From Candidatus Omnitrophota bacterium (lineage in GTDB: Bacteria > Omnitrophota > Gorgyraeia > Aquiviventales > Aquiviventaceae), in assembly GCA_016190215.1 (NCBI GenBank), contig JACPRA010000026.1, positions 1 to 51,645 of the forward strand: DNA of 51,645 bases. The letters run 5' to 3'. This document shows, in pieces, positions 1-8,386 of the stretch. Each line of letters opens with the position of its first letter. Position 1 is the first letter of the stretch. A program made the position numbers and the translations under genes. A model generated the notes under the pieces. The model was not told the origin of the DNA, did not search any database, and saw only the letters and a program-made list of their open reading frames with translations.

Positions 1-1
1 C

Positions 2-163
2 GCGGAGTCCGGCGCGTTCCATTTGATGGAAACCCTAGCGGAGCAGGTGGCCGCGCTCCTCTTGAAGGAAACCGGCTGCCGCGAAGTGACCGTCCGGGTC
101 ACGAAGCGGGCGCTGCCCAACGTGGAGTCTGCGGCTGTCGATATCACCCGCCCGCCGCGCTGA
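2..163 (+). CDS. folB: Dihydroneopterin aldolase FolB, C-terminal end (partial)
   Basis: The open frame enters from the left edge and stops at TGA 161-163, so only the last 53 residues are visible. They contain the FolB-type tail: an ESGAFHLMETLAEQ helix (family form 'NLIETLAE'), then VTVRVTKRALPN and ESAAVDITR, matching the 'V.V.KP.A.....V.V.I.R' ending of the family. FolB cleaves dihydroneopterin to 6-hydroxymethyl-dihydropterin in folate synthesis. The pterin-related genes at 1519-2657 fit this context. The catalytic N-terminal half lies outside the window. Confidence 0.75.
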   Translation, partial: AESGAFHLMETLAEQVAALLLKETGCREVTVRVTKRALPNVESAAVDITRPPR

Positions 164-164
164 G

Positions 165-404
165 CCGGCCGGGCCGGTCCGGCGTCGCATCGAAGTCCGC
201 GTCACCCCCAAGGCCAGCCGGCCGGGAATCGAGCCATCCTCGGACGGGCCCTGGCGGGTGCGGGTGCATGAACCGGCCGAAGGCGGCCGGGCGAATGCCG
301 CCGTCATCCGCGCGCTGGCAGGGTATTTCCAGGTCCCGCCTTCGAGCGTGGTCATCGTGCGCGGTGCGGCCGGCCGGATCAAGCTGATTGAATTGCGGGC
401 ATGA
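165..404 (+). CDS. DUF167/YggU family protein, start codon not identifiable
   Basis: The frame ending at TGA 402-404 encodes a near-complete DUF167 domain: IEVRVTPKAS, then WRVRVHEPAEGGRANAAVI, then a VIVRGAAGRIKLIEL ending. The role of this small family is unknown. The frame is open back to a stop at 87-89, yet there is no ATG, GTG or TTG upstream of the domain; only CTG (129, 135) or ATA (141) is available. The start shown is arbitrary. Either a non-canonical start, translational coupling to the folB stop at 163, or a small sequence error explains this. The next gene begins 30 bp downstream. Confidence 0.6.
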   Translation, partial: PAGPVRRRIEVRVTPKASRPGIEPSSDGPWRVRVHEPAEGGRANAAVIRALAGYFQVPPSSVVIVRGAAGRIKLIELRA

Positions 405-421
405 GGGCGAACGCGCTCTGC

Positions 422-427
422 TATAAT
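422..427 (+). promoter_or_regulatory. Extended -10 box of a leaderless promoter
   Basis: TGCTATAAT (419-427) is an extended -10 element. It ends exactly 6 nt before ATG 434, which puts the expected transcription start on the A of the start codon. No Shine-Dalgarno sequence is present between them. Confidence 0.55.
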
Positions 428-433
428 GCGGCC

Positions 434-1534
434 ATGCGTCGCCGCCGTTCTCCCTCCCGCGCGCTCGCGCGGCTGGCCGCCTGCAGCGCCCTCCTCCTGG
501 CCGCCGGCGGATGCCGGTGGAGCTACTCCCCGGTGCGCCGTCCTAGCTCGACCCTGTGGGTGGCCGCGCCCAATCCGTCGCAGCGCATCCAGCTGCCCTC
601 GCGCGCCGTCACCGAGTATCCGCTGGTGGTGCGCGAAGGCCCCATCACCGTCGGCGTGGACATCGTGGACGCTGTTCGATCGCGGGAATACTTCGGCGCC
701 GATCTGCTCCGGCGCGGGATTCAGCCGCTGCTGCTGGTAGTGGCGAACGACGGCGACCGGCCCTACGCGCTGCCGCCGGCGTTCGTGAGCGCGCGGATCG
801 TTCCCGCGCAGCGCGCCTCCGCGTATGCCTCGCAGACCGTGGCGGGCCGGGTGGGCCGGCACATCCAATGGCTGGCGTTCTTCGTCCCCGGCCTGGTGTT
901 TTCCTCCGTGATCGAGCCGCTGACCACGTTGGACTTTCCAGGCATCCAAGACGCGTCCGCGCGGCCCGTCCGCTCGGCCAACCGGGAGATCCGGCAGGAT
1001 TTTGTGTCGCATGAGCTGGCACCCGGTCCGATTGAGCCGGGCGCCGCGCGCAGCGGGGTGGTCTATGTCCGGCGGCTGCCGTCGGGCTCGATCCTGACGC
1101 TGAGCCTCAACGATCCCCAGGGCGGGGAGCCGCTGCAGGTGCGGGTGCCGCTTCCGCTGGAGCCGGTGGACGCGCAGTGGCACGTCTATGCGGCCTCAAA
1201 AGATGACGCCTGGAAAGCGGTGGCGGCCACGGCTGCCAAGATCGGCAGTTGGCGCGTGCTCGCGACCGATCCGGATGCCGGCACGATCCGGGTGCAGAAG
1301 GGCGTGAGGTGGCTGGGGATTGGCAATCGCATGCAGATCACCCTGATGGTGCAGCCGCAGGAGGGAGGCCGCGTGCAGGTCGGGGCGCAGACCGAGCTGC
1401 CCGGGGGGCAGGCCGCGTCAGTGGGCGCGTCGAGAAGCCTGCAGCGCTTCTTCACCGAGCTGGACCTGAAACTCGCGCCGTGGGTCGCGCCCGAACCGCC
1501 GCCGGAGCCGGCCGCGCCTCAAGCCGGCCGGTAA
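434..1534 (+). CDS. Predicted lipoprotein of unknown function
   Basis: A 366-residue protein. I chose ATG 434 over the in-frame ATG 401 because it starts a typical lipoprotein signal: four arginines, a hydrophobic stretch LAACSALLLAAGG and a lipobox cysteine at residue 27. It should therefore be lipid-anchored in the envelope. The C-terminal part (about residues 250-350) has an alpha/beta pattern with 'DDAWKAVAATAAKIGSWRVL' and 'GIGNRMQITLMV', resembling the modified-residue-binding domains often seen in outer-membrane lipoproteins, but I do not recognise the family. The tail is Pro/Ala-rich. It is convergent with the QueD-like gene and overlaps its end by 16 bp. Confidence 0.7.
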   Translation: MRRRRSPSRALARLAACSALLLAAGGCRWSYSPVRRPSSTLWVAAPNPSQRIQLPSRAVTEYPLVVREGPITVGVDIVDAVRSREYFGADLLRRGIQPLLLVVANDGDRPYALPPAFVSARIVPAQRASAYASQTVAGRVGRHIQWLAFFVPGLVFSSVIEPLTTLDFPGIQDASARPVRSANREIRQDFVSHELAPGPIEPGAARSGVVYVRRLPSGSILTLSLNDPQGGEPLQVRVPLPLEPVDAQWHVYAASKDDAWKAVAATAAKIGSWRVLATDPDAGTIRVQKGVRWLGIGNRMQITLMVQPQEGGRVQVGAQTELPGGQAASVGASRSLQRFFTELDLKLAPWVAPEPPPEPAAPQAGR

Positions 1535-1923
1535 ACCGCGCAGGACGACGCCGTCTCCCACAGGCGGACGGACGTCACCGGAAACCTCAAGCGTTTGACT
1601 TCGTCGTAGATCAGCCTCGCCAGGTGCTCGGCGGTGGGATTCTGCTCCACCACGAACACCGGCTCCTTCAATTGCCGGAGTGCTGGCAGCACCGGGTCGT
1701 CCTGGCACAGGATCATCTTGTGGTCCAGGTGGGTGTCAATCCAGCCCTTGATGGCCTGCTTGATCGTGGTGAAGTCCTTCACCATCCCCAGCGCGTCCAG
1801 CTCCGCCGAGCTGAGCTCGATCTCGACGATGCCGTTGTGCCCGTGCAGGTCGCGGCATTTGCCGTGGTAGCGCAGCAGCCGGTGGCCGTAGCAGAAATGC
1901 AGGGTGGTCGTGACTTGGTACAT
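1519..1923 (-). CDS. queD: 6-pyruvoyl-tetrahydropterin synthase / QueD family protein
   Basis: A 134-residue protein of the PTPS/QueD fold. Zinc-ligand histidines are at H14 (CYGHRL), H27 and H29 (LHGHN), with the catalytic cysteine C23 in GKCRDLHGH. The later PTAEHLARLIYDEV and WETASSCAVY match the family. QueD makes 6-carboxytetrahydropterin from dihydroneopterin triphosphate for queuosine; PTPS makes 6-pyruvoyl-tetrahydropterin. The gene is translationally coupled to the upstream SDR (TGATG overlap), and that SDR looks like a pteridine reductase, so a pterin role is as likely as queuosine. queC lies divergently just beyond. Confidence 0.85.
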   Translation of the reverse strand: MYQVTTTLHFCYGHRLLRYHGKCRDLHGHNGIVEIELSSAELDALGMVKDFTTIKQAIKGWIDTHLDHKMILCQDDPVLPALRQLKEPVFVVEQNPTAEHLARLIYDEVKRLRFPVTSVRLWETASSCAVYRPA

Positions 1924-2657
1924 CAGCCGATCGTTCTTCCGCCATCAACGGTGATCGTGGCGCCGGTTATGAAGTCCGTACCCTCGATGGCGAACACCAC
2001 CGCGTTCGCGATATCGTCCGGCTGCCCCCACCGCCGCAGCGGCAGCGACCGGACCACCCGGGCTTGTAGGGCGGCCGTCATCCCCGGCGGCGGCAGCATC
2101 GGGCCCGGCGAGATGGCGATGACCTGGATCGCCGGGGCCAGCTCCGCCGCCAGCGCCTTGGTCAAGCCCAGGACCCCCGCCTTCGACACGCAGTAGGGCA
2201 GGTAGTTCCGGTAGGGGCGCTCGCCGGCCCAGTCGGCGATGTTGATGATTTTCCCCTCGCCGCGGCGCTGCATCAGACGGCTGGCGTGCAGCGCGCACAG
2301 GAACGGCCCGGTCAGGTTGGCAGAGATGTGGGCGTCCCATTGGCGGGGTGTCAGCGCCGAAAACGGCGTGCGCTCAAAGCGGGCGGCGTTGTTGACCAGC
2401 ACGTCCACGCGCCGGTACCGGCGCTGGATGCGCTGCATCAGGCGGCGGACATCCGCATCGTTGGACACGTCCGCCCGGATCGCCTCGGCGCGGCTGCCCA
2501 GCGCGCGCAGCTCTGTTGCCGTGGTTTCCGCCTCGGCGCGGGACGAGCGGTAGGAAATCACCACGTCGGCGCCGCGCTTCGCCAGCGCGATCGCCACGGC
2601 GCGGCCGATGCGCACGCCTCCCCCCGTGACCAACGCGACTCGTCCTCTCAGTGTCAT
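1923..2657 (-). CDS. SDR oxidoreductase of the pteridine reductase (PTR1/FolM-like) type
   Basis: A 244-residue short-chain dehydrogenase. The start ATG 2657 places the nucleotide-binding motif at residues 11-18. That motif is TGGGVRIG, the TGX3RXG form typical of pteridine reductases rather than TGX3GXG. The usual catalytic Ser is replaced by Asp (D142 in NIAD), followed 13 residues later by Y155 and 17 later by K159. This is the same spacing as the Asp/Tyr/Lys of trypanosomatid PTR1, including the Pro and Tyr between them. It probably reduces dihydropterins or dihydrofolate with NADPH. It shares a transcript with the QueD/PTPS gene. An ORF extension to 2702 exists but lacks family similarity. 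Confidence 0.8.
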   Translation of the reverse strand: MTLRGRVALVTGGGVRIGRAVAIALAKRGADVVISYRSSRAEAETTATELRALGSRAEAIRADVSNDADVRRLMQRIQRRYRRVDVLVNNAARFERTPFSALTPRQWDAHISANLTGPFLCALHASRLMQRRGEGKIINIADWAGERPYRNYLPYCVSKAGVLGLTKALAAELAPAIQVIAISPGPMLPPPGMTAALQARVVRSLPLRRWGQPDDIANAVVFAIEGTDFITGATITVDGGRTIG

Positions 2658-2666
2658 GATGAGAGC

Positions 2667-2672
2667 AGTATA
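2667..2672 (-). promoter_or_regulatory. Extended -10 box of a near-leaderless promoter
   Basis: On the minus strand TGTTATACT is an extended -10 that ends 9 nt before ATG 2657, predicting a 5' UTR of about 3 nt. No Shine-Dalgarno sequence is visible. Confidence 0.5.
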
Positions 2673-2739
2673 ACAATCCTCTCCCCGCAGCGTCCACTTC
2701 ATTGACTTTTCTGCGGAGCTTTGTTAATCTCGGAAGAGC

Positions 2740-3435
2740 TTGTCGTCGTTCAAGATGCCGCCTACTCGTCGCTGTTCGTCGCGCCAGGATCGCGTGGTGG
2801 CCTTAGTCAGCGGCGGGATGGAAAGCTGTTCCCTGGTTGCGCGCTTGCTGGGCCGCGGCCGAACGGTATGGCCGGTCTACGTGCGCTGCGGATTGCGGTG
2901 GGACACGCACGAGCTGCGCAGCGTTCGCCGATGGCTCGCGCAGTTGAGGCATCGTCGGCTCCATCCGCTGCAGGTCATTGACGCGCCGGTGCGCTCCCTC
3001 TATGGAGGGCATTGGAGCGTCACCGGACGACGCGTTCCGGGGGCGTCCAGTTCCGACGCTGCGGTCTATTTGCCGGGGCGCAACGTGCTGCTGCTGGGGC
3101 AGGCGGCCGTGTACGCCGCGCAGCACGGCGCCTCGCGGCTGGCCGTGGGGACCTTGGCCGGCAATCCATTTGGCGACGCTTCGCGCGGATTTTTCACGCG
3201 ATTCAGCCGGTGCCTGAGCGAGGCGCTGGCGGTTCCGATGCAGGTTGAGGCTCCGTTTCATCAAATGACGAAACCGCAGGTGATCGCCGCGCATGCCGCG
3301 CTGCCGTTCCATCTGACCTGGTCCTGCATCCGTCCGTCCGGACAGCGGCACTGCGGCTGGTGCAACAAGTGCGCGGAGCGCCGCCGCGCGTTCCGGCTCG
3401 CGCGCGTGCCCGACCCGACGGCGTATGTTCGATGA
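2740..3435 (+). CDS. queC: 7-cyano-7-deazaguanine synthase (QueC-like)
   Basis: A 231-residue PP-loop ATPase. The loop reads SGGMES (residues 24-29), with Glu where QueC usually has Asp. The QueC substrate region is present as 'YLPGRN' with 'GTLAGNPFGD'. The C-terminal zinc site is C...CGWCNKC. QueC converts 7-carboxy-7-deazaguanine to preQ0, with ammonia and ATP, in queuosine biosynthesis. The start is TTG 2740; ATG 2755 is an alternative. A weak TTGACT (2702-2707) lies upstream. It is divergent from the SDR/QueD pair; QueE and Tgt are not in the window. Confidence 0.8.
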   Translation: MSSFKMPPTRRCSSRQDRVVALVSGGMESCSLVARLLGRGRTVWPVYVRCGLRWDTHELRSVRRWLAQLRHRRLHPLQVIDAPVRSLYGGHWSVTGRRVPGASSSDAAVYLPGRNVLLLGQAAVYAAQHGASRLAVGTLAGNPFGDASRGFFTRFSRCLSEALAVPMQVEAPFHQMTKPQVIAAHAALPFHLTWSCIRPSGQRHCGWCNKCAERRRAFRLARVPDPTAYVR

Positions 3436-3477
3436 ACCAGGCTCAACCAAGAATGTCTCGGGTTGTTAGAGCAGTTC

Positions 3478-3508
3478 CTGTCTGCTGTGTGCTGTGTGCT
3501 GTGTGCTG
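3478..3508 (-). repeat. Heptamer array, copy 1 (abuts sdhC start)
   Basis: Four tandem 7-mers plus 3 nt of the form CTGTCTG then CTGTGTG three times. It reads as GCACACA units on the minus strand. The array ends one base before ATG 3509 of sdhC, so the space where a ribosome binding site should lie is made of repeat. Its outer flank is GTTCCTGTCTG, similar to the inner flanks of the copies near 22320 and 50478. Confidence 0.85.
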
Positions 3509-3865
3509 ATGCGGTACCGCGGCGGCGTGGGGCAGTGGTCGTGGATGTTCCACCGGCTCACCGGGGTGGGCGTCCTGATTTTCTTGTGCCTCCACATCAT
3601 TGATACCTTCCTCATCGTCCTCGGCCCGGAGCATTACAATACCGTCATCGGCTGGTACCGGTACCCGCTGTTCCGAATCTCCGAGGTGGGGCTCTTTGCC
3701 TGCGTCTTGTATCATGCGCTCAACGGGCTGCGGATCATCCTCTTTGAGGCGTGGACCAGCCTGGTCCGCTGGCACCGGCAGATGTTTTACGTGCAAATGG
3801 CGCTCTTTGCCGCGCTCATGCTGCCGGTCACCTATCTGATGCTGCGTCCGGTCTTCAGCCGCTGA
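3509..3865 (+). CDS. sdhC: Succinate dehydrogenase cytochrome b subunit SdhC
   Basis: A 118-residue integral membrane protein with three hydrophobic helices. The opening MRYRGGVGQWSWMFHRLTG is typical of SdhC, followed by a 'CLHIIDTFLIVLG' helix with a candidate heme-ligating His and 'LYHALNGLRI'. It anchors the complex in the inner membrane and takes part in quinone reduction. The first gene of sdhCDA(-vapBC-)sdhB, it shares the A of its TGA with the sdhD ATG. ATG 3509 was chosen because the protein begins at the family N-terminus; no Shine-Dalgarno precedes it, only the heptamer array. Confidence 0.9.
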   Translation: MRYRGGVGQWSWMFHRLTGVGVLIFLCLHIIDTFLIVLGPEHYNTVIGWYRYPLFRISEVGLFACVLYHALNGLRIILFEAWTSLVRWHRQMFYVQMALFAALMLPVTYLMLRPVFSR

Positions 3866-4277
3866 TGGCCGCGCCTCCCGCTCTGTCCAGCGCGTACGGC
3901 CGCCCCAAACCCATCGGCGGGATGGACCTCTGGTCGTGGTACTTCATGCGCGTCTCCGGCCTCGCGCTCCTGCTGTTGGCGCTGGGCCATCTCGTCATCA
4001 TGCACCTGATCAACTCGGTGGACGTGATTGATTACGACTTCGTCGCGCGGCGCTACGTCGGCTGGTTTTGGCGCGGCTACGACCTGCTTCTGCTGGTGCT
4101 GGCGATGATCCACGGCCTCAACGGCATGCGCGTCATCGTGGACGATTATCTGCACCAGCCCGCCCAGCGCCGGGTCGCGGCGTGGCTGTTGCACGGCCTC
4201 GGCACGATCCTGATCGTGCTGGGAGTCGTTGCGGTCGTGACGTTCCGCCCGCCTGTAACGCCTGTCGGGGTGGGGCA

Positions 4278-4281
<4 letters not shown>
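3865..4281 (+). CDS. sdhD: Succinate dehydrogenase membrane anchor subunit SdhD
   Basis: A 138-residue membrane protein with three hydrophobic helices. '[19 protein letters not shown]' and '[15 protein letters not shown]' match the SdhC/SdhD superfamily. It pairs with SdhC to hold heme b and the quinone site. It starts inside the sdhC stop (TGATG) and ends with ATGA overlapping the sdhA start, so the three genes are translationally coupled. Confidence 0.88.
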
Positions 4282-6010
<1,729 letters not shown>

Positions 6011-6014
<4 letters not shown>

Positions 6015-6039
6015 CATAAAAACATATTTATGGTAATAT
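6011..6039 (+). promoter_or_regulatory. Consensus sigma70-type promoter of vapBC
   Basis: TTGACA (6011-6016), a 17-nt AT-rich spacer and TAATAT (6034-6039). It overlaps the sdhA stop. With GGAGG at 6051-6055, 8 nt before ATG 6064, it gives the toxin-antitoxin pair its own promoter, which may also serve sdhB. The repeated ACATATT segments in the spacer could be an operator for the antitoxin. Confidence 0.75.
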
Positions 6040-6063
6040 CGGAATTACACGGAGGTGAGGCTG

Positions 6064-6309
6064 ATGCATCGGACCACGGTGGATTTGGACGACCAGTTGT
6101 ATCGTGCCGTGAAACGGAAGGCTGTGGACCAAGGGCAGTCCATGCGGACCGTCATGGAAGAAGCGTTGCGAACGTACTTAGGGATGATCCTTGGGTCTCG
6201 CCGGAGACCTCAGCCAAAATTTGGGGTCTATGATGTTCGGATTCGAAGTTCCTTGCGGAGGGAGGATATCTACGCAGAACGTCTCAGGCAGAAGATATCC
6301 GGGTCCTAA
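6064..6309 (+). CDS. vapB: VapB-type antitoxin (ribbon-helix-helix)
   Basis: An 81-residue protein. The N-terminus MHRTTVDLDDQLYRAVKRKA is a ribbon-helix-helix strand and helix, followed by 'SMRTVMEEALRTYL', the second helix of the CopG/VapB fold. The C-terminal part, with 'EDIYAERLRQK', should wrap the toxin. ATG 6064 is preferred over GTG 6055 because GGAGG lies 8 nt upstream. Two bases separate it from vapC. It would bind and neutralise VapC and repress the promoter at 6011. It is less GC-rich than the sdh genes around it. Confidence 0.85.
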   Translation: MHRTTVDLDDQLYRAVKRKAVDQGQSMRTVMEEALRTYLGMILGSRRRPQPKFGVYDVRIRSSLRREDIYAERLRQKISGS

Positions 6310-6311
6310 TC

Positions 6312-6755
6312 ATGGTGCTGTTTGATACCAATCTGCTCGTGCATGCCCACGTCATCAGCTCTCCGTATCACGCGATTGCCAGGCGACTCCGAGATGAAGC
6401 GTCCGTCGGACGCCTTGAGGCCTGTCTCAGTCCGCAGGTTTTGTGTGAGTTTGTCACGGTCTGCACCAATCCACGGGTGATTCAGCCGGCTTTGACACTG
6501 GCGGAAGCCAGAGGAGAAGTATCGGCCTATTGGACCTCCAGCGGATTCAAAAAAGTGTTGCCAAAAGAGACCACCATCATGCGGATGCTCCACCTCATGA
6601 CGAAGATCACGACGTCTCGAGTGGATGTGTTTGATATCTTCCTTGCCGCGACGATGCTGGATAACGATGTGCGCACGATTTACACTCAAAACGTCAAGGA
6701 TTTCGTCGTCTTCAAAGAACTCGAGGTCATCAACCCCTTTCTGAGCCAGGGATGA
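6312..6755 (+). CDS. vapC: VapC-type toxin, PIN domain ribonuclease
   Basis: A 147-residue PIN-domain protein. The four-acid metal site is suggested by LFDTN (D5), CEFV, and the DVFD pair in 'SRVDVFDIFLAATML'; 'IYTQNVKDF' is the usual C-terminal strand ('TxNxxDF'). VapC toxins cleave tRNA or rRNA. It sits directly after vapB, and sdhB starts 18 bp downstream, so the module splits the sdh operon without breaking any gene. Base composition is more AT-rich than the neighbours, which suggests transfer. Confidence 0.85.
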   Translation: MVLFDTNLLVHAHVISSPYHAIARRLRDEASVGRLEACLSPQVLCEFVTVCTNPRVIQPALTLAEARGEVSAYWTSSGFKKVLPKETTIMRMLHLMTKITTSRVDVFDIFLAATMLDNDVRTIYTQNVKDFVVFKELEVINPFLSQG

Positions 6756-6773
6756 ACACAACATGACGCGGCC

Positions 6774-7499
6774 ATGCCGGTACGGTTGAGAATTCAACGC
6801 TTCAATCCTGAGACGGACTCGGCACCGCAGTGGCGCGAGTACACGGTGGAGGTGGAGCCGACGGACCGGGTGCTCGACGCGCTCCACGCGGTCAAATGGC
6901 ACTGCGACGGCAGCCTGGCGTTCCGCCGCTCCTGCGCGCACGGCGTGTGCGGCTCCGACGCCATGATGATCAACGGCAAGAACCGCCTCGCCTGCAAACT
7001 GCTCATCAAGGACGTGAAGCAGCCCATCGTCGTCGAGCCGATGCGGGGCTTCGCCGTGGTGAAAGACTTGATCGTGGACCAAACGAAGTTCTTCGAAAAG
7101 TACCGCGCGGTCAAACCGTATCTCATCGCGGCCGAGCCGCCGCCGAAGACCGAGCGGCTCCAAAGCCCGAAGCAGCAGGAGCGGTTCGAGGACACGACCA
7201 AGTGCATTCTCTGCGGGGCCTGCACCACCTCATGCCCGTCGTTCTGGGCCAACGGCGAATACGTGGGGCCGGCGGCCATCGTGCAGGCGCATCGCTTCTT
7301 GTTCGACAGCCGCGACCAGGGCGCGGCGGAGCGCCTGCCGGTGCTCAACGAAGCCAACGGGGTGTGGCGCTGCCGCACGATCTTCAACTGCACCGACGCC
7401 TGCCCCCGCGGCATCAACGTCACCAAAGCCATCGTGGAAGTCCAAAACTTGCTCGTGGCGCGCGCCAAAGACCCGCGAGGTTCCGATGCAGCGCAATGA
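6774..7499 (+). CDS. sdhB: Succinate dehydrogenase iron-sulfur subunit SdhB
   Basis: A 241-residue protein. The [2Fe-2S] ligands lie in SCAHGVCGSDAMMINGKNRLAC, the [4Fe-4S] site in CILCGACTTSCPS, and the [3Fe-4S] plus last cysteine in CRTIFNCTDACPRGI. It passes electrons from SdhA to the membrane anchor. It follows vapC instead of sdhA. ATG 6774 is at the family N-terminus; no strong Shine-Dalgarno is seen. The 3' end overlaps the next gene by 14 bp. Confidence 0.95.
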   Translation: MPVRLRIQRFNPETDSAPQWREYTVEVEPTDRVLDALHAVKWHCDGSLAFRRSCAHGVCGSDAMMINGKNRLACKLLIKDVKQPIVVEPMRGFAVVKDLIVDQTKFFEKYRAVKPYLIAAEPPPKTERLQSPKQQERFEDTTKCILCGACTTSCPSFWANGEYVGPAAIVQAHRFLFDSRDQGAAERLPVLNEANGVWRCRTIFNCTDACPRGINVTKAIVEVQNLLVARAKDPRGSDAAQ

Positions 7500-8013
7500 G
7501 ACCGCTCCTGACTTTTCGCTCAAGGGCGTGGATGGGAAGACCTACCGCCTCGCGGATTTCAGCGACAAAGCGGTGCTGTGCGTCATCTTCATGTGCAACC
7601 ACTGCCCCTACGTGAAGGCCACCATTGACCGGATGATTGAGCTGCAGCGGGACTACGCCGGCAAGGGGGTGCAGCTCATCGGCATCAACTCCAACGATGC
7701 CAAGAATTATCCGGAAGACAGCTTCGAGCAGATGGCCGCGTGGGCGAAGGAGAAGCGCTTCAACTTCCCGTACCTGCACGACGAGACGCAGCAGGTGGCG
7801 CGCGCCTACGGCGCCGAGCGCACGCCGCACATCTTCCTCTTCGACCAGCAGCGCGTGATGCGCTACACCGGCGCCATTGACGACAACACCAAGGACCCCT
7901 CCCAGGTAAAGCGCCGCTACCTGCGCGAAGCCATTGACGCGCTCCTGGCGAAAGCTCAGATCACGGAAACCGAAACCCCCGCCATCGGCTGCACCGTCAA
8001 ATGGGCGAGTTAA
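7486..8013 (+). CDS. Redoxin (AhpC/TSA-like thioredoxin-fold) protein
   Basis: A 175-residue thioredoxin-fold protein with NETAPDFSLKGVDGKTY at the N-terminus, the active site CNHCPYVK (a CxxCP-type motif) and a 'TPHIFLFD' cis-proline segment. Members of this peroxiredoxin-like family end in a 'GCTVKW' segment, present here. There is no signal peptide, so it is cytoplasmic. A secreted paralog with the same layout is at 32971-33615. The exact substrate is unknown. It overlaps sdhB and is probably co-transcribed. Confidence 0.85.
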   Translation: MQRNETAPDFSLKGVDGKTYRLADFSDKAVLCVIFMCNHCPYVKATIDRMIELQRDYAGKGVQLIGINSNDAKNYPEDSFEQMAAWAKEKRFNFPYLHDETQQVARAYGAERTPHIFLFDQQRVMRYTGAIDDNTKDPSQVKRRYLREAIDALLAKAQITETETPAIGCTVKWAS

Positions 8014-8053
8014 TCTTGGTGTCACGTGATTAAATGATTCACGTCGGAGCCTC

Positions 8054-8383
8054 ATGATTTCGAAGCAGATTCAGGAACGGTTTCTCAAAGATCCGCTGCC
8101 GGTCAGGTTGGGCGGATTGGCGGCAGACCTCGCGCGCATCTCTTCCTTCAGCGAAAACCCGGCCAATCGGCAAGCCGTGGCAAGCTTGCTGGAAGAAGGG
8201 AAGTATTTTGCCGAGTGGGCTGCCCCGGATGCGCCGCTTGAAACCCAAGCCGTGCTTGCTGAAATCCAAATCGAGCTTGCCGTGTGGCAGCGCCGGTGGA
8301 TCAGCGGCCAGCCGATTCCAAATTTGCGCTCCGAAGCGGAACGACGGGCCGATGAACTGCTCACAATTGCGGGGCTCGTGTAA
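8054..8383 (+). CDS. Hypothetical protein
   Basis: A 109-residue, largely alpha-helical, soluble protein. I do not recognise it. The N-terminal half has 'QIQERFLKDPLPVRLGGLAADLARI' and the C-terminal half a 'VLAEIQIELAVWQRRW' helix. It contains no cysteine and no signal. It sits 40 bp after the redoxin and 3 bp before the dehydrogenase, so it is likely part of that transcript. Confidence 0.65.
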   Translation: MISKQIQERFLKDPLPVRLGGLAADLARISSFSENPANRQAVASLLEEGKYFAEWAAPDAPLETQAVLAEIQIELAVWQRRWISGQPIPNLRSEAERRADELLTIAGLV

Positions 8384-8386
8384 GCG

